Positions 1 to 7,871 of a stretch of 64,000 nt of DNA are shown here, piece by piece (position 1 is the stretch's first letter; each line of letters begins with the position of its first letter). The notes under the pieces are model-generated. The model was not told the DNA's origin. It worked only from the letters and a program-made list of their open reading frames with translations, and did not search any database. The position numbers were made by a program, and so were the translations under genes. The stretch spans positions 59,107-123,106 of the forward strand of contig JAGAYN010000020.1 in assembly GCA_017940465.1 (NCBI GenBank), read 5' to 3'. The DNA comes from Bacteroidales bacterium. GTDB taxonomy: Bacteria; Bacteroidota; Bacteroidia; Bacteroidales; P3.

Positions 1-210
1 GTCGGGATAGCGTTGGGCATAGTCGCGGATAATGTCGGCGGTGCCGTCGGTGGAGGCATCATCGTGCACCACGGCATGGAATGGGAAAGTGGTCTGCTGC
101 ATGACAAATCCGTCCAGACACTGGCGGATGTAATTCTCTTGGTTAAAGGCCACGCAGTGGATGGCCACGTTGGGTGTAGCGGTATCCATATCGGTAGAGG
201 AAGGGGTCAT
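1..210 (-). CDS. Family 2 glycosyltransferase, partial (left edge)
   Basis: The first 70 codons of a GT2 glycosyltransferase whose rest lies beyond the left edge. The visible peptide has the GT-A nucleotide-sugar-binding start: a VAIHCVAFNQENYIRQ strand-helix, then HDDASTDGTADII, which matches the usual DDxSxDGT motif. The catalytic region is not visible, so donor and acceptor are unknown. The ATG at 210 is chosen because it overlaps the TGA of the GNAT gene (ATGA), as elsewhere in this operon; an in-frame ATG at 189 is a possible alternative. It is the last visible gene of the minus-strand surface-polysaccharide operon and probably adds a sugar to the repeat unit. Confidence 0.85.
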   Translation of the reverse strand, partial: MTPSSTDMDTATPNVAIHCVAFNQENYIRQCLDGFVMQQTTFPFHAVVHDDASTDGTADIIRDYAQRYPD

Positions 211-743
211 GCGTGTTGTGCTTGGCGGAAGTCGGATTCCAGTATGGAGAGGTGCACTTGGTTCTGCCAGTGCCCGTCTTTGAAGACAGATTCCCGTAGG
301 GTACCCTCTATCCGGTAGCCGCATTTCTGGTGCATCTTGAGCGAGGCGGTGTTCCCCTCCAGCACCAGTGCATCGATGCGATGGAAACCGCGCTGGTTGA
401 AAGCGTAGTCGAGCAGCAGACGGTAGGCCTCTGCTCCCACGCCCCGGTTCCAACAGGAGCGGTCGCCAATCAGGATGTGGGAGGTGCCGCTGCGGTTGAT
501 GTTGTCGATGTTAGTGATTCTGACGTTGCCGATGTATCGGTCGTCTTCTTTGAGGCAGATGGCCAGATTGATGTTCCTGCTGTCGAATATGGCCTCTTCG
601 ATCCACTTCTTTTCGTAGGCCGACGAGACAAAATATTTGCATCCCCCCAGCTGCGACCATATCCGGTCGTCGTTGCGCCAGGGGAGGGATGTCAGGTAGT
701 CCTCGGGCTCAAAGGCCCGTAGATAGACGGTGTTGCTATTCAT
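207..743 (-). CDS. GNAT-family N-acetyltransferase
   Basis: A 178-residue GNAT (RimJ/RimL-like) acyl-CoA N-acyltransferase. It begins MNSNTVYLRAFEPEDY, typical of the fold's first strand, and has YIGNVRI (beta-4), the acetyl-CoA loop region NRGVGAEAYRLLLDYAF and the late-family signature HRIDALVLEGNTASLKMHQK followed by CGYRIEGTLRESVF. The open frame extends far upstream, but that part is antisense-frame sequence inside the preceding gene; the ATG at 743 gives family length and overlaps the preceding TAG by 8 bases. The location after two aminotransferase-like genes and an ATP-grasp gene suggests N-acylation of an amino sugar (inference) rather than ribosomal protein modification. Confidence 0.88.
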   Translation of the reverse strand: MNSNTVYLRAFEPEDYLTSLPWRNDDRIWSQLGGCKYFVSSAYEKKWIEEAIFDSRNINLAICLKEDDRYIGNVRITNIDNINRSGTSHILIGDRSCWNRGVGAEAYRLLLDYAFNQRGFHRIDALVLEGNTASLKMHQKCGYRIEGTLRESVFKDGHWQNQVHLSILESDFRQAQHA

Positions 744-1701
744 GGTGAGACAAAATAACGTTGCAGATCCGGTGCATGTCGCTGTCACCATAGCGCTGGT
801 CGACTGGGAGGAAGCAGGCATTCTGGGCAAGGGTGTGTTCCCAGTCGCCGCTGTTCCGCCACTGAAGGACATTGGGCCAGTATGTGGCGACAAAGATATG
901 CTCCTCTATAAGCCGCTGTTTCAGGCCCGAGGTGCTGGGTAGATAGGGGTAGACCAAGGGGACCGCTCCATCTGTAAGCGTAAGTTTCAGCTGGTTGCTC
1001 TCTCTCAGCGCGGCCTCAAGGGTGTAGTAGTTGGCAATGCGCCGTGTGCGGACTTCTTCGTAGTCGATATTTCCAAGAAGAGTTTCCGTAAGCCTGGACA
1101 TAAGGCGCAACGGCGTGTCCGCCAACACCTGGGTGTTGCATTGAAAGTCGGCATATCCGTCAGGGGCTCCCAGGTCGATGCGTTTCAGCAGGTGTGAACA
1201 CCGGTCATGGCTGCGGTCCTGCTCCAGTTCTACAGGCAGTGTGCTGTCGGTATAAAGGTAGGCACCGTCGGGCACACCGAAGAACTTGCGGGCGGAGTAG
1301 AAGGTGTCCACGCCGTTGCAGGGCATGGCATAGAATGCCTGTGTGTTGTCCACGATAAGGCTATCTCCATAGAGGGAGGTTAGCTGCTCCACATACGGAT
1401 GTTTCAATCCAAAGTAGTCGGTATAGAGAAATGCCTCTGCATTGCCGAGAGAGGGAAGGCCGGTAGGCTCCAGATGTCGGTCGATAGAGTAGAAGGCATA
1501 TTCTATATTCAGCCTCTCTAAGGGGACAAGCATGGCCTCGCAGGTATAGTAGGGAATATGCACTTTGCGGTACTTGCGCGAACGCAGGATGTATTCAAAG
1601 GCGTTGGTGCCCGAATTGAGCCGGATGGCATCCGCGTGGTAGTGGTTGCCTTGGCGCAGTTCCAGTTCAAAATATCCACCTATGGGGGAATCCTCTTGCA
1701 C
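736..1701 (-). CDS. DegT/DnrJ-like PLP-fold protein (divergent)
   Basis: A 321-residue protein resembling short, divergent members of the DegT/DnrJ/EryC1 aminotransferase family. Visible landmarks are NSGTNAFEYIL (start of the PLP fold), VHIPYYTCEAML, DNTQAF (equivalent of the D-A-AH region) and FYSARKFFGVPDGAYLY, where the lysine after SAR takes the position of the PLP-binding lysine. The normal GTxAL phosphate-binding sequence is weakly matched. The start is a GTG at 1701, four bases after the upstream TGA; no nearby in-frame ATG fits better. It lies between an ATP-grasp gene and a GNAT gene. It may be a second sugar aminotransferase or a non-catalytic partner; the activity is not certain. 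Confidence 0.7.
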   Translation of the reverse strand: MQEDSPIGGYFELELRQGNHYHADAIRLNSGTNAFEYILRSRKYRKVHIPYYTCEAMLVPLERLNIEYAFYSIDRHLEPTGLPSLGNAEAFLYTDYFGLKHPYVEQLTSLYGDSLIVDNTQAFYAMPCNGVDTFYSARKFFGVPDGAYLYTDSTLPVELEQDRSHDRCSHLLKRIDLGAPDGYADFQCNTQVLADTPLRLMSRLTETLLGNIDYEEVRTRRIANYYTLEAALRESNQLKLTLTDGAVPLVYPYLPSTSGLKQRLIEEHIFVATYWPNVLQWRNSGDWEHTLAQNACFLPVDQRYGDSDMHRICNVILSHHE

Positions 1702-1705
1702 AGCG

Positions 1706-2911
1706 TCAATCGGTGTTTATGTCGATCCACCGCGATGGGTCGGATACGGTTTCTATAAGTGCGGAGCGTGTGTCGAATTGCAGCAGCACATCACCCAGCG
1801 ACATGTTCGCACCCGTGAATGGCTGTATGGTTGCCCCTGGGGTGTATGACAGGTCCGTGAACCGCAACCGGTCCTGGATGTTTGGGCTGAAGCGGATGGA
1901 TCGCAGGGTGCCCGACTGGCCGTCGTGAGGGTGTATGGAGTAGGTGCACCATACCCCCTTGATATCCTGGGGCCGGTTCAACTGCAACGGTATCCCCACG
2001 GCATTGCGAATCTCATTTTCTATATAGTTGGTGCCCAAGGCCATGTCCTGCAGCAGGGCGATATGGTTGCCGCCTCCGCGTGGCGACACCTCCATCAGAT
2101 AAGCCTTCCCGTCGGAGCATACGCGGCATTCCACATTGTAGATGCCATTCCTGCAGTGCAGGAGCCGGAAGAGCCGGTTGAGTTGGTCGGTCAGATCCGA
2201 TTGGTAGCGGGAGGGCATGGTGGTGGGCCATATCTCAAGGGTGGGTACATAGGGGTTGGTGGCCGAGGGGTCGAACATCTGGTCCGAAAAGACAGGGGTG
2301 TCCACCATCCCTTCCACGGTGAAGATATCCGTGCTGGACTGGAAGCCTACGGTGTCGAGGAAATCCTCGATGATGATGCGTTTGGAGAGGGAATTGTCGA
2401 AAGCCGTTCTGACGGCCTCCGTCAGATACTCCTTGGAGCGCACGGCGGTGATGCCCTTGCTGCCTGCTGAATCGACGGGCTTCACAATGACAGGCCCCGG
2501 GAATGTATCGGCGTCGTTCAGGGCGTCGCTCTCCGAGGTGTACCCTTTGGCTGTGGGACAGTTGAAGCCGTTTCCGGCCAGGAACTGGCGGAAACGGGCC
2601 TTGTCCTGCAGGATGCAGGCGGCCGCGTAGGAGCATTGGAAAGGCAATCCCATCTGCTCGGCCACGTAGGCTGCGGTGACCACCCCGGGATCCACACCGA
2701 AGGACATGATGCCGTCGATTCGCTCTGCACGTGCCGCTTCCAGCACCGCCTCCTTGTCGATGATGCTCAGGTTGAGGTAGGCGTCGGAATGCTTGTGGGC
2801 TATGTTGTCCGGCAGGTAGTCGGCCGTGATGACGTAGAGACCCAGCCTGTGGGCTATGTCAATCAACGGCAGCAGGAACCGTGTTCCGCCGAGTAGCATC
2901 AGTCTTTTCAT
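1706..2911 (-). CDS. ATP-grasp ligase
   Basis: A 401-residue ATP-grasp protein of the carboxylate-amine ligase type (CarB/PurK-like). The N-terminal pre-ATP-grasp domain starts MKRLMLLGGTRFLLPLI with a Rossmann-like LGG; the ATP-binding part shows GPVIVKPVDSAGSKGI (nucleotide-binding Lys and Gly loop) and the metal-binding end YNVECRV...LMEVSPRGGGNH. The family activates a carboxylate as acyl-phosphate and joins it to an amine. It begins in the ATGA overlap with the aminotransferase at 2908, so the two are translationally coupled. In this context it probably attaches an amino acid or other acid to an amino sugar made by the aminotransferase (inference). A much longer frame upstream is antisense-frame sequence in the aminotransferase. 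Confidence 0.85.
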   Translation of the reverse strand: MKRLMLLGGTRFLLPLIDIAHRLGLYVITADYLPDNIAHKHSDAYLNLSIIDKEAVLEAARAERIDGIMSFGVDPGVVTAAYVAEQMGLPFQCSYAAACILQDKARFRQFLAGNGFNCPTAKGYTSESDALNDADTFPGPVIVKPVDSAGSKGITAVRSKEYLTEAVRTAFDNSLSKRIIIEDFLDTVGFQSSTDIFTVEGMVDTPVFSDQMFDPSATNPYVPTLEIWPTTMPSRYQSDLTDQLNRLFRLLHCRNGIYNVECRVCSDGKAYLMEVSPRGGGNHIALLQDMALGTNYIENEIRNAVGIPLQLNRPQDIKGVWCTYSIHPHDGQSGTLRSIRFSPNIQDRLRFTDLSYTPGATIQPFTGANMSLGDVLLQFDTRSALIETVSDPSRWIDINTD

Positions 2912-4005
2912 CGTTTCACTTGCAGTATTACGTTCTCCACCTCTTCGTCGGTCAACTCGTGGTGTATGGGAAGGCAAATCACCTCGTCGGCCATGCGTGT
3001 GGCGACGGGGAGGTTGGCGGGAGTGGCGGAAGGCAGGCCGCGGTAGGAGCTGAAGGTGCTGATTAAAGGGTAGAAATAGCGTCGGCCATAGATGCCGTGC
3101 TCCTGCATCTTGAAGTAGAGAGCGTCGCGCGACATGCCGTATTCCGCGGCGTTGACGAAGATGGGGAAGTAGCCGTAGTTGTGCCGTATGCCCGGCATGT
3201 CGTCGAAGAAGCGTATGCCCGGAATGCCACGCAGGGCGTCGCGGTAGCGTGTCGCGATGCGGTGTCGCTTCCCGATGGCGGTGTCCACCTGCTGCAGATT
3301 GAGCAGGCCGAAGGCGGCCCGCACCTCGTCCATCTTGCTGTTGATGCCGGGGGCCACCACCTCGGTCTCGCTGGCAAAGCCGAAGTTCTTCAGGTAGTCG
3401 ATGCGTTGTTTGGTTTCCCCGTCGTTCACTATCAAGGCTCCGCCTTCGACGGTGTTGAATACCTTGGTGGCATGGAACGACAGTGTGGACATGTCGCCGC
3501 AGTTGAGGATGCTTTGTCCGTCGCGGCGCACGCCGAAAGCGTGTGCCGCATCGTAGATGACTTTGAGCCCGTACTTGCGGGCAATGGCCTGTATGCGGTC
3601 GGTGTTGCAGGGTATGCCGTAGCAGTGTACGGGCATGATGGCCGTGGTGCGCGGCGAGATGGCGGCCTCTATCCTGTCCGGATCGATGCCGCAAGTCTCC
3701 TCCTCGATGTCCACAAACACTGGTTTGCAGCCGTTCCACCAGATGGCATGGGTAGTGGCCACGAAGCTGTAGGGGGTGGTGATGACCTCGCCGGTGATGT
3801 GCAGCGCCTGCAGCGCCGTGATGAGCGGCAGGGTGCCGTTGGTGAAGAGCGAAAGGTGCTCCACGCCCAGATACGCCGCCATGGCCTGTTCCAGCTGCTG
3901 GTGGAAAGCGCCGTTGTTGGTAATCCAGCGGTTGTGCCATATCTGTTCCAGACAGCGTTGGAACTCTTTTAGCGGAGGGAGTAGGGGAGATGTGACGGTG
4001 GTCAT
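2908..4005 (-). CDS. DegT/DnrJ/EryC1/StrS sugar aminotransferase
   Basis: A 365-residue PLP-dependent aminotransferase acting on keto nucleotide sugars. Motifs in order: FTNGTLPLITALQAL (phosphate-binding loop), TTPYSFVATTHAI, IMPVHCYGIPCN, DAAHAFGV (Asp that contacts the PLP ring nitrogen), SFHATKVFNTVEGGAL (PLP lysine in ATK) and the C-terminal RHNYGYFPIF region. Length is normal for the family. Its likely substrate is a 4-keto-6-deoxy sugar; a PglF/WbpM-like 4,6-dehydratase is encoded at 35599 in the same window, which could supply it (inference). It opens the last module of the operon and overlaps the ATP-grasp gene by ATGA. The 280 bases upstream are a likely site for an internal regulator. 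Confidence 0.92.
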   Translation of the reverse strand: MTTVTSPLLPPLKEFQRCLEQIWHNRWITNNGAFHQQLEQAMAAYLGVEHLSLFTNGTLPLITALQALHITGEVITTPYSFVATTHAIWWNGCKPVFVDIEEETCGIDPDRIEAAISPRTTAIMPVHCYGIPCNTDRIQAIARKYGLKVIYDAAHAFGVRRDGQSILNCGDMSTLSFHATKVFNTVEGGALIVNDGETKQRIDYLKNFGFASETEVVAPGINSKMDEVRAAFGLLNLQQVDTAIGKRHRIATRYRDALRGIPGIRFFDDMPGIRHNYGYFPIFVNAAEYGMSRDALYFKMQEHGIYGRRYFYPLISTFSSYRGLPSATPANLPVATRMADEVICLPIHHELTDEEVENVILQVKR

Positions 4006-4285
4006 AGGGTTCTTATCGGGTGATGGAAGGGCTTATGGGGAATGTTAAATTTAACATTTCATCCAATGGCGATTTTAACATTTCAAGGGTGAAAAGGACG
4101 TGAAGGCGGATGTTCCGTCAAAGTGTTGGTTTACAGTACATTGCGCAAAAGTGTGGCATGGGGGTCAAGTTGGTTGATTTTCAGCGTATTAAAGGTATCC
4201 TCTTCTTATCCTCTATGTATTTGGTTCGTCTCTTCTAGGAATGTGCCTAATATGGGGTTGATTTTAACTTAAAATCCGCTTCCTG
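4006..4285. other. Intergenic gap with palindrome and no clear gene
   Basis: A 280-base gap that breaks the tight packing of the minus-strand operon. I see no convincing reading frame. It holds a perfect 18-base palindrome (4041-4058) and a second copy of its half-site in direct orientation (4075-4085). No clear TAnnTTTG box was found for the aminotransferase gene at 4005, so an internal promoter is possible but not shown. Confidence 0.5.
4041..4058. promoter_or_regulatory. Perfect 18-bp palindrome, possible operator
   Basis: AATGTTAAATTTAACATT is its own reverse complement. The half-site sequence TTAACATTTCA occurs at 4051-4061 and again at 4075-4085. It lies 36 bases upstream of the aminotransferase start at 4005. 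This arrangement fits a dimeric regulator site, but no regulator is known here. Confidence 0.4.
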
Positions 4286-5398
4286 CTACGGACGTTTTTT
4301 AACACTTTCCAGCACCCGTAGGAACTGCTCCGTGGAGCGGTTGTCGTCCAGCCGGCTTTCTATCCATGTCTTGGCCCCTTGGCCGAGTTCCTGCCGCCGT
4401 TGAGGCGAGCTGTAGAGGATGTGCAGCGCATCCGCCATGCCGTCAATGTCAAGATAAGGGACAGAGAGGCAGGCGTTGCCTTGCTTGAGTAGTTCCACGG
4501 CACCCACGCAGTCATCGAAACCCACCACGGGCTTGCCAATCATGGCGGCCTCGGCCACCACGTTGCCGAAACTCTCCTCGCGCGAGAGGATAAGGAAGAT
4601 GTCGAACGAGCGGTAGTAGGGGAGGGGGTCCTTGATGAGTCCGGTGAGATGGATATTGTCGCGGACGGTGGAAAGGTCGGAGTCGTATTCCATCTGCTGG
4701 CGGATGCCGTGGGCGCAGTTCCCGGTCCACACGAAAAGCACTTTGTCGCCAGGATATTTCTTCTTGTAGACAGCGGCCAGTATAGGTAGCAGGTCGCATC
4801 CCTTGCGCCAGCACACCTCGCCCGAGAGTCCTATGATGCACCGGCCGGCGGTGTCGTAGGGCAGGGGCGTGTTCGGGCTTGTGGCATCCAACTTGAACGA
4901 TGGGAAGTTGTGTACCACTTCTACCGTTTCCGGAGAGATTTGGTATTTTTGTATAAGAATGGACTTCACTAAATCGCTTACGGTGACAATCCTGTCGCAT
5001 TGTGCAAGATCTCTCTCAAAGCCATCATAGATGCGGAAACTGTATTCCGACTCGCGCAGATAGAACACGAGGGGGGCGTGGAAGTGGGCTTTCATCTCGA
5101 TGCCGGGGGCGAGTGCCACTACGGTGTTGGCGACGATGATGTCATAGTGTTGTTCCATCAAGCGCTTATGGGAAATCCGCTGTTTAATCTTGGTACGGAT
5201 GGAGGAGGAGTAGGTGTTGAGTATGTAGAAGTTCTCGGCCGATTTCCGGAACTCCTCCTGCAAGGCACTTCCGCCATAAATCAGCAGTATGTCCTGATGC
5301 AGGTCGCTCCGCTGCGCCTTCAGGTTGCGTATGATACGCAGCATCTGCATAGGTGCACCGGAAATCGTCGCCTCATGAATGATGTACAGGACTCGCAT
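4286..5398 (-). CDS. Family 4 (GT-B) glycosyltransferase
   Basis: A 370-residue GT4 retaining glycosyltransferase. The N-terminal half starts MRVLYIIHEATISGAPMQML, with the small-residue loop after the first strand. The C-terminal half has GLSGEVCWRKGCDLL, LTGLIKDPLPYYRSFDIFL and the donor-binding signature SREESFGNVVAEAAMIGKPV (E-x7-E type). The ATG at 5398 is preferred over an in-frame TTG at 5413 because the protein then begins at the conserved strand. It probably adds one sugar of the repeat unit at the cytoplasmic face of the membrane; donor unknown. It sits 24 bases downstream of the GT2 gene at 5423. Confidence 0.9.
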   Translation of the reverse strand: MRVLYIIHEATISGAPMQMLRIIRNLKAQRSDLHQDILLIYGGSALQEEFRKSAENFYILNTYSSSIRTKIKQRISHKRLMEQHYDIIVANTVVALAPGIEMKAHFHAPLVFYLRESEYSFRIYDGFERDLAQCDRIVTVSDLVKSILIQKYQISPETVEVVHNFPSFKLDATSPNTPLPYDTAGRCIIGLSGEVCWRKGCDLLPILAAVYKKKYPGDKVLFVWTGNCAHGIRQQMEYDSDLSTVRDNIHLTGLIKDPLPYYRSFDIFLILSREESFGNVVAEAAMIGKPVVGFDDCVGAVELLKQGNACLSVPYLDIDGMADALHILYSSPQRRQELGQGAKTWIESRLDDNRSTEQFLRVLESVKKRP

Positions 5399-5422
5399 GG
5401 TGTGTTGCTGCAACGGGTTGTA

Positions 5423-6316
5423 TTATAGCCAAGTGGGGCCTACCGCTTTGTTGGCCAGCCGCGATTGCGCAATCAGCCTCATGTCCGAAATCTCTCTCTG
5501 CTTTGCGCGGTAGCCTTTTAGGTTGCCCCGGAGCAGTTTGTGCAACCGCTGCCGTTCCAGGAAAGCAATCTTCCCGTTGATGTCATAGTCAAGATTGATG
5601 TCGCCCAGTTCAATCCGTTGTTCCAGAGGTAGATACTTGTCGGATAGGGGCTCCTTTTTGTCTGTCTTCGCCTCGCGTGTCTCTCGGTCGTGGCAGGCGG
5701 TGCAGTGGGTGGCGATGAGGATGCGCATGCGGTGATAATGCACACGCTGGCAGTAGTTTGCATCTTCGCCATAGTGGGAGAAGAGCAGGGTGTCGAAACC
5801 GCCCACGGTCTCAATGCAGTGGCGGCTGACAAGCCACACGGCGGCATTCACAAACGGCACCTCATAGTAGGGGCGCAGGTGGCGCATGTAGGCATCTGAT
5901 GTGAAGTCAATGCCGGCATACAGGGCAAACATGCTGTCCAGACCCGATGAATGGCCGTTGAGATGCACAGGAGAGGCAATGCCCACGTTCTTATTTTCGG
6001 TAAAGGTCTTGACCAGTTCGGTCAGTGTGTTCCCCTCCACCCAGGCATCTTGGTTTAACAGGAAGACATAGTCGGCACCCTCGTCCAGTGCCTGTCGGAT
6101 ACCGATGTTGTTGGCCTTGGCAAAGCCAAGGTTCTCTTTCGACTCGATGAGGCAGACTTCTGGAAAGTGCTCCTTGATATAGGCAACGCTGCCGTCATTC
6201 GAAGCGTTGTCGACGACGATGGTTTCCACTGGCAACTCCGACTCCCGCAGGCTCCCCAGACACCGGTCATACCAGCGCATGCCATTGTATGTCACTATGA
6301 TGGCGAAAATCTTCAT
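5423..6316 (-). CDS. Family 2 glycosyltransferase, rhamnosyltransferase-like
   Basis: A 297-residue GT2 enzyme. It starts IFAIIVTYNGMRWYDRCLGS and contains VVDNASNDGSVAYI, ENLGFAKANNIGI and FLLNQDAWVE; the NQDA takes the place of the DxD metal-binding motif, as in rhamnosyltransferase-type GT2 proteins (WbbL class). dTDP-rhamnose genes lie at 29060-31359, so rhamnose is a plausible donor (inference). Later landmarks are VPFVNAAVWLVSR and GGFDTLLFSHYGEDANYCQR, the acceptor-side region with the catalytic acid. Its ATG overlaps the TGA of the AAA-ATPase gene (ATGA). Confidence 0.92.
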   Translation of the reverse strand: MKIFAIIVTYNGMRWYDRCLGSLRESELPVETIVVDNASNDGSVAYIKEHFPEVCLIESKENLGFAKANNIGIRQALDEGADYVFLLNQDAWVEGNTLTELVKTFTENKNVGIASPVHLNGHSSGLDSMFALYAGIDFTSDAYMRHLRPYYEVPFVNAAVWLVSRHCIETVGGFDTLLFSHYGEDANYCQRVHYHRMRILIATHCTACHDRETREAKTDKKEPLSDKYLPLEQRIELGDINLDYDINGKIAFLERQRLHKLLRGNLKGYRAKQREISDMRLIAQSRLANKAVGPTWL

Positions 6317-7854
6317 GCGATTTTCCAGTCATCGATACCTCGTTTCTCGGTGGAGAAATTGATGCCAATCTTGAACAGGCACCGCGTGTCGGCGGCGAAA
6401 GGCGCGGCGTACTGCTTGTCCTCAATCTGTTGGAGGGCAATGTCGGCCGATTGGTCTATCTTTAGTTCAAAGATGTATATATAATCCGGAGTCTGGACAA
6501 GCATGTCCATACGCCCGTCGGAGGTATGGCGTTCCACGTCCACGTAGAGCCCCAGCAGCGAGAAGAAGACGTACATGGCGTTGTGGAAGTAGAGTTCCTT
6601 GTCGCCCATCAGCGCGTAGTCGCCGCCGGCAAAAAAGGCCGCCAAGCGACGCATGAAGCCCTCGGCGTCGCCAGAGTCGATTTCCTTTACGAATTGGTTT
6701 ATGGAAAATGAAGAACTGGTATTTGTTTTAGGCGTGTAGAATGGCACTAAATATTTGATGAAGCCCTCGCGGACTTCCCTGTTGGGAAATCCAAGTGAAT
6801 AGGTGTCGAAGCGTTTGTCGTGCCCCGTGATGGTTAGGTATCCGCTTTGATACAGCAACGGTAGCGGATTTTCGTCCATGATGTCGATGCTGTTCAACGT
6901 ATCGGCGGAGAGTTCGCATCGCGTCATCTCTTCCAGCGGGTAGTGGGTCTTCTTTAGCTGCTCCACGAGAAAGGAGGGTGTCCCTGTCTCGAACCAGTAG
7001 TCTTTGAAGACCAGATATTGCATGGTGTTGAGTATGCTGAAGGGGTTGTAGATGCCCTGCGTGTTAGGGTAGAAATGGTATCCGTCGAAGTCGGTGGCAA
7101 GCTTCGCATAGCAGGCAGCCTTGTCCAACTGGTTTGCCTCGGCGAGTTGCCCGATGCGGTCGTCGAAGTACTGATGCAGCTCCTGGTCTGTGATGCCACA
7201 GATGTCTACAAATTGGGGCAGCATGGAGATGTCGGACAGGTGGTTGAGGTCGCTGAAGACGCTCACCTTGCCGAACTTGGTTACTCCTGTCAGGAAGGCG
7301 AAGCGGATTTTGGCGTCCTGCGTTTTCAGCACCGAGTAGAAGGCTTTCAACTTGCTCCGGTATGCTTCCTGAAGATCGGGGCGTCCGATGGTCTGCAACA
7401 GGGGCTTGTCATACTCATCTACCAGGATAACCACGGGGCGTCCTGTTTGCGCATAGGCATTGTTTATAACGTGTAGGAAGCGCTCTTCCGAGGCGCGGTC
7501 CATGTAGTCGTCACCGTAGAGTTTTTCCCATTGCTCCAGATGGCGGTTGAGTTCAGAGTCGAGCGACGACTCGTCTTTGTACTCGCGGCTGTTCAGGTCG
7601 AGGTGCAGTATGGGATATTCCACCCACGCCTGCTCCAGTTGTTCGAGAGCCAGCCCCTTGAAGAGATGCCGGTTGCCCTGGAAGTAAGCCTCGAATGTGG
7701 AAAGCAACAATGACTTCCCGAACCGTCGCGGACGTGAAAGGAAGTAATAGCGATTGGTATTGGCCAGATGATGAATGTACCTTGTTTTGTCTATATAGGT
7801 GTACCCATCGCCAATCAGACTCTCAAAACTTTGTATTCCAATAGGGTATCTCAT
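6313..7854 (-). CDS. AAA-ATPase / PD-(D/E)XK nuclease-like protein
   Basis: A 513-residue protein of the family with an N-terminal AAA-ATPase_like domain (Pfam PF09820) and a C-terminal PDDEXK_9 nuclease-like domain (PF08011). It starts MRYPIGIQSFESLIGDGYTY and then has YIDKTRYIHHL, the P-loop region FLSRPRRFGKSLLLST, PVVILVDEYDKPL (Walker B), FLTGVTKFGKVSVFSDLN and, near the end, GRMDMLVQTPDYIYIFELK, whose D...ELK fits the nuclease core. These genes are very abundant in Bacteroidales and their role is not established; a selfish or defence role is suspected. Here it lies inside a glycosyltransferase operon, coupled by ATGA to the next gene, so it was inserted without breaking the operon. Confidence 0.9.
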   Translation of the reverse strand: MRYPIGIQSFESLIGDGYTYIDKTRYIHHLANTNRYYFLSRPRRFGKSLLLSTFEAYFQGNRHLFKGLALEQLEQAWVEYPILHLDLNSREYKDESSLDSELNRHLEQWEKLYGDDYMDRASEERFLHVINNAYAQTGRPVVILVDEYDKPLLQTIGRPDLQEAYRSKLKAFYSVLKTQDAKIRFAFLTGVTKFGKVSVFSDLNHLSDISMLPQFVDICGITDQELHQYFDDRIGQLAEANQLDKAACYAKLATDFDGYHFYPNTQGIYNPFSILNTMQYLVFKDYWFETGTPSFLVEQLKKTHYPLEEMTRCELSADTLNSIDIMDENPLPLLYQSGYLTITGHDKRFDTYSLGFPNREVREGFIKYLVPFYTPKTNTSSSFSINQFVKEIDSGDAEGFMRRLAAFFAGGDYALMGDKELYFHNAMYVFFSLLGLYVDVERHTSDGRMDMLVQTPDYIYIFELKIDQSADIALQQIEDKQYAAPFAADTRCLFKIGINFSTEKRGIDDWKIA

Positions 7855-7871
7855 GCAGGTGCGAGTGATTT

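Noticed and set aside
4286-5413. TTG start at 5413 for the GT4 gene
   Set aside because: The ATG at 5398 begins exactly at the conserved first strand, and the five extra residues add nothing recognisable.
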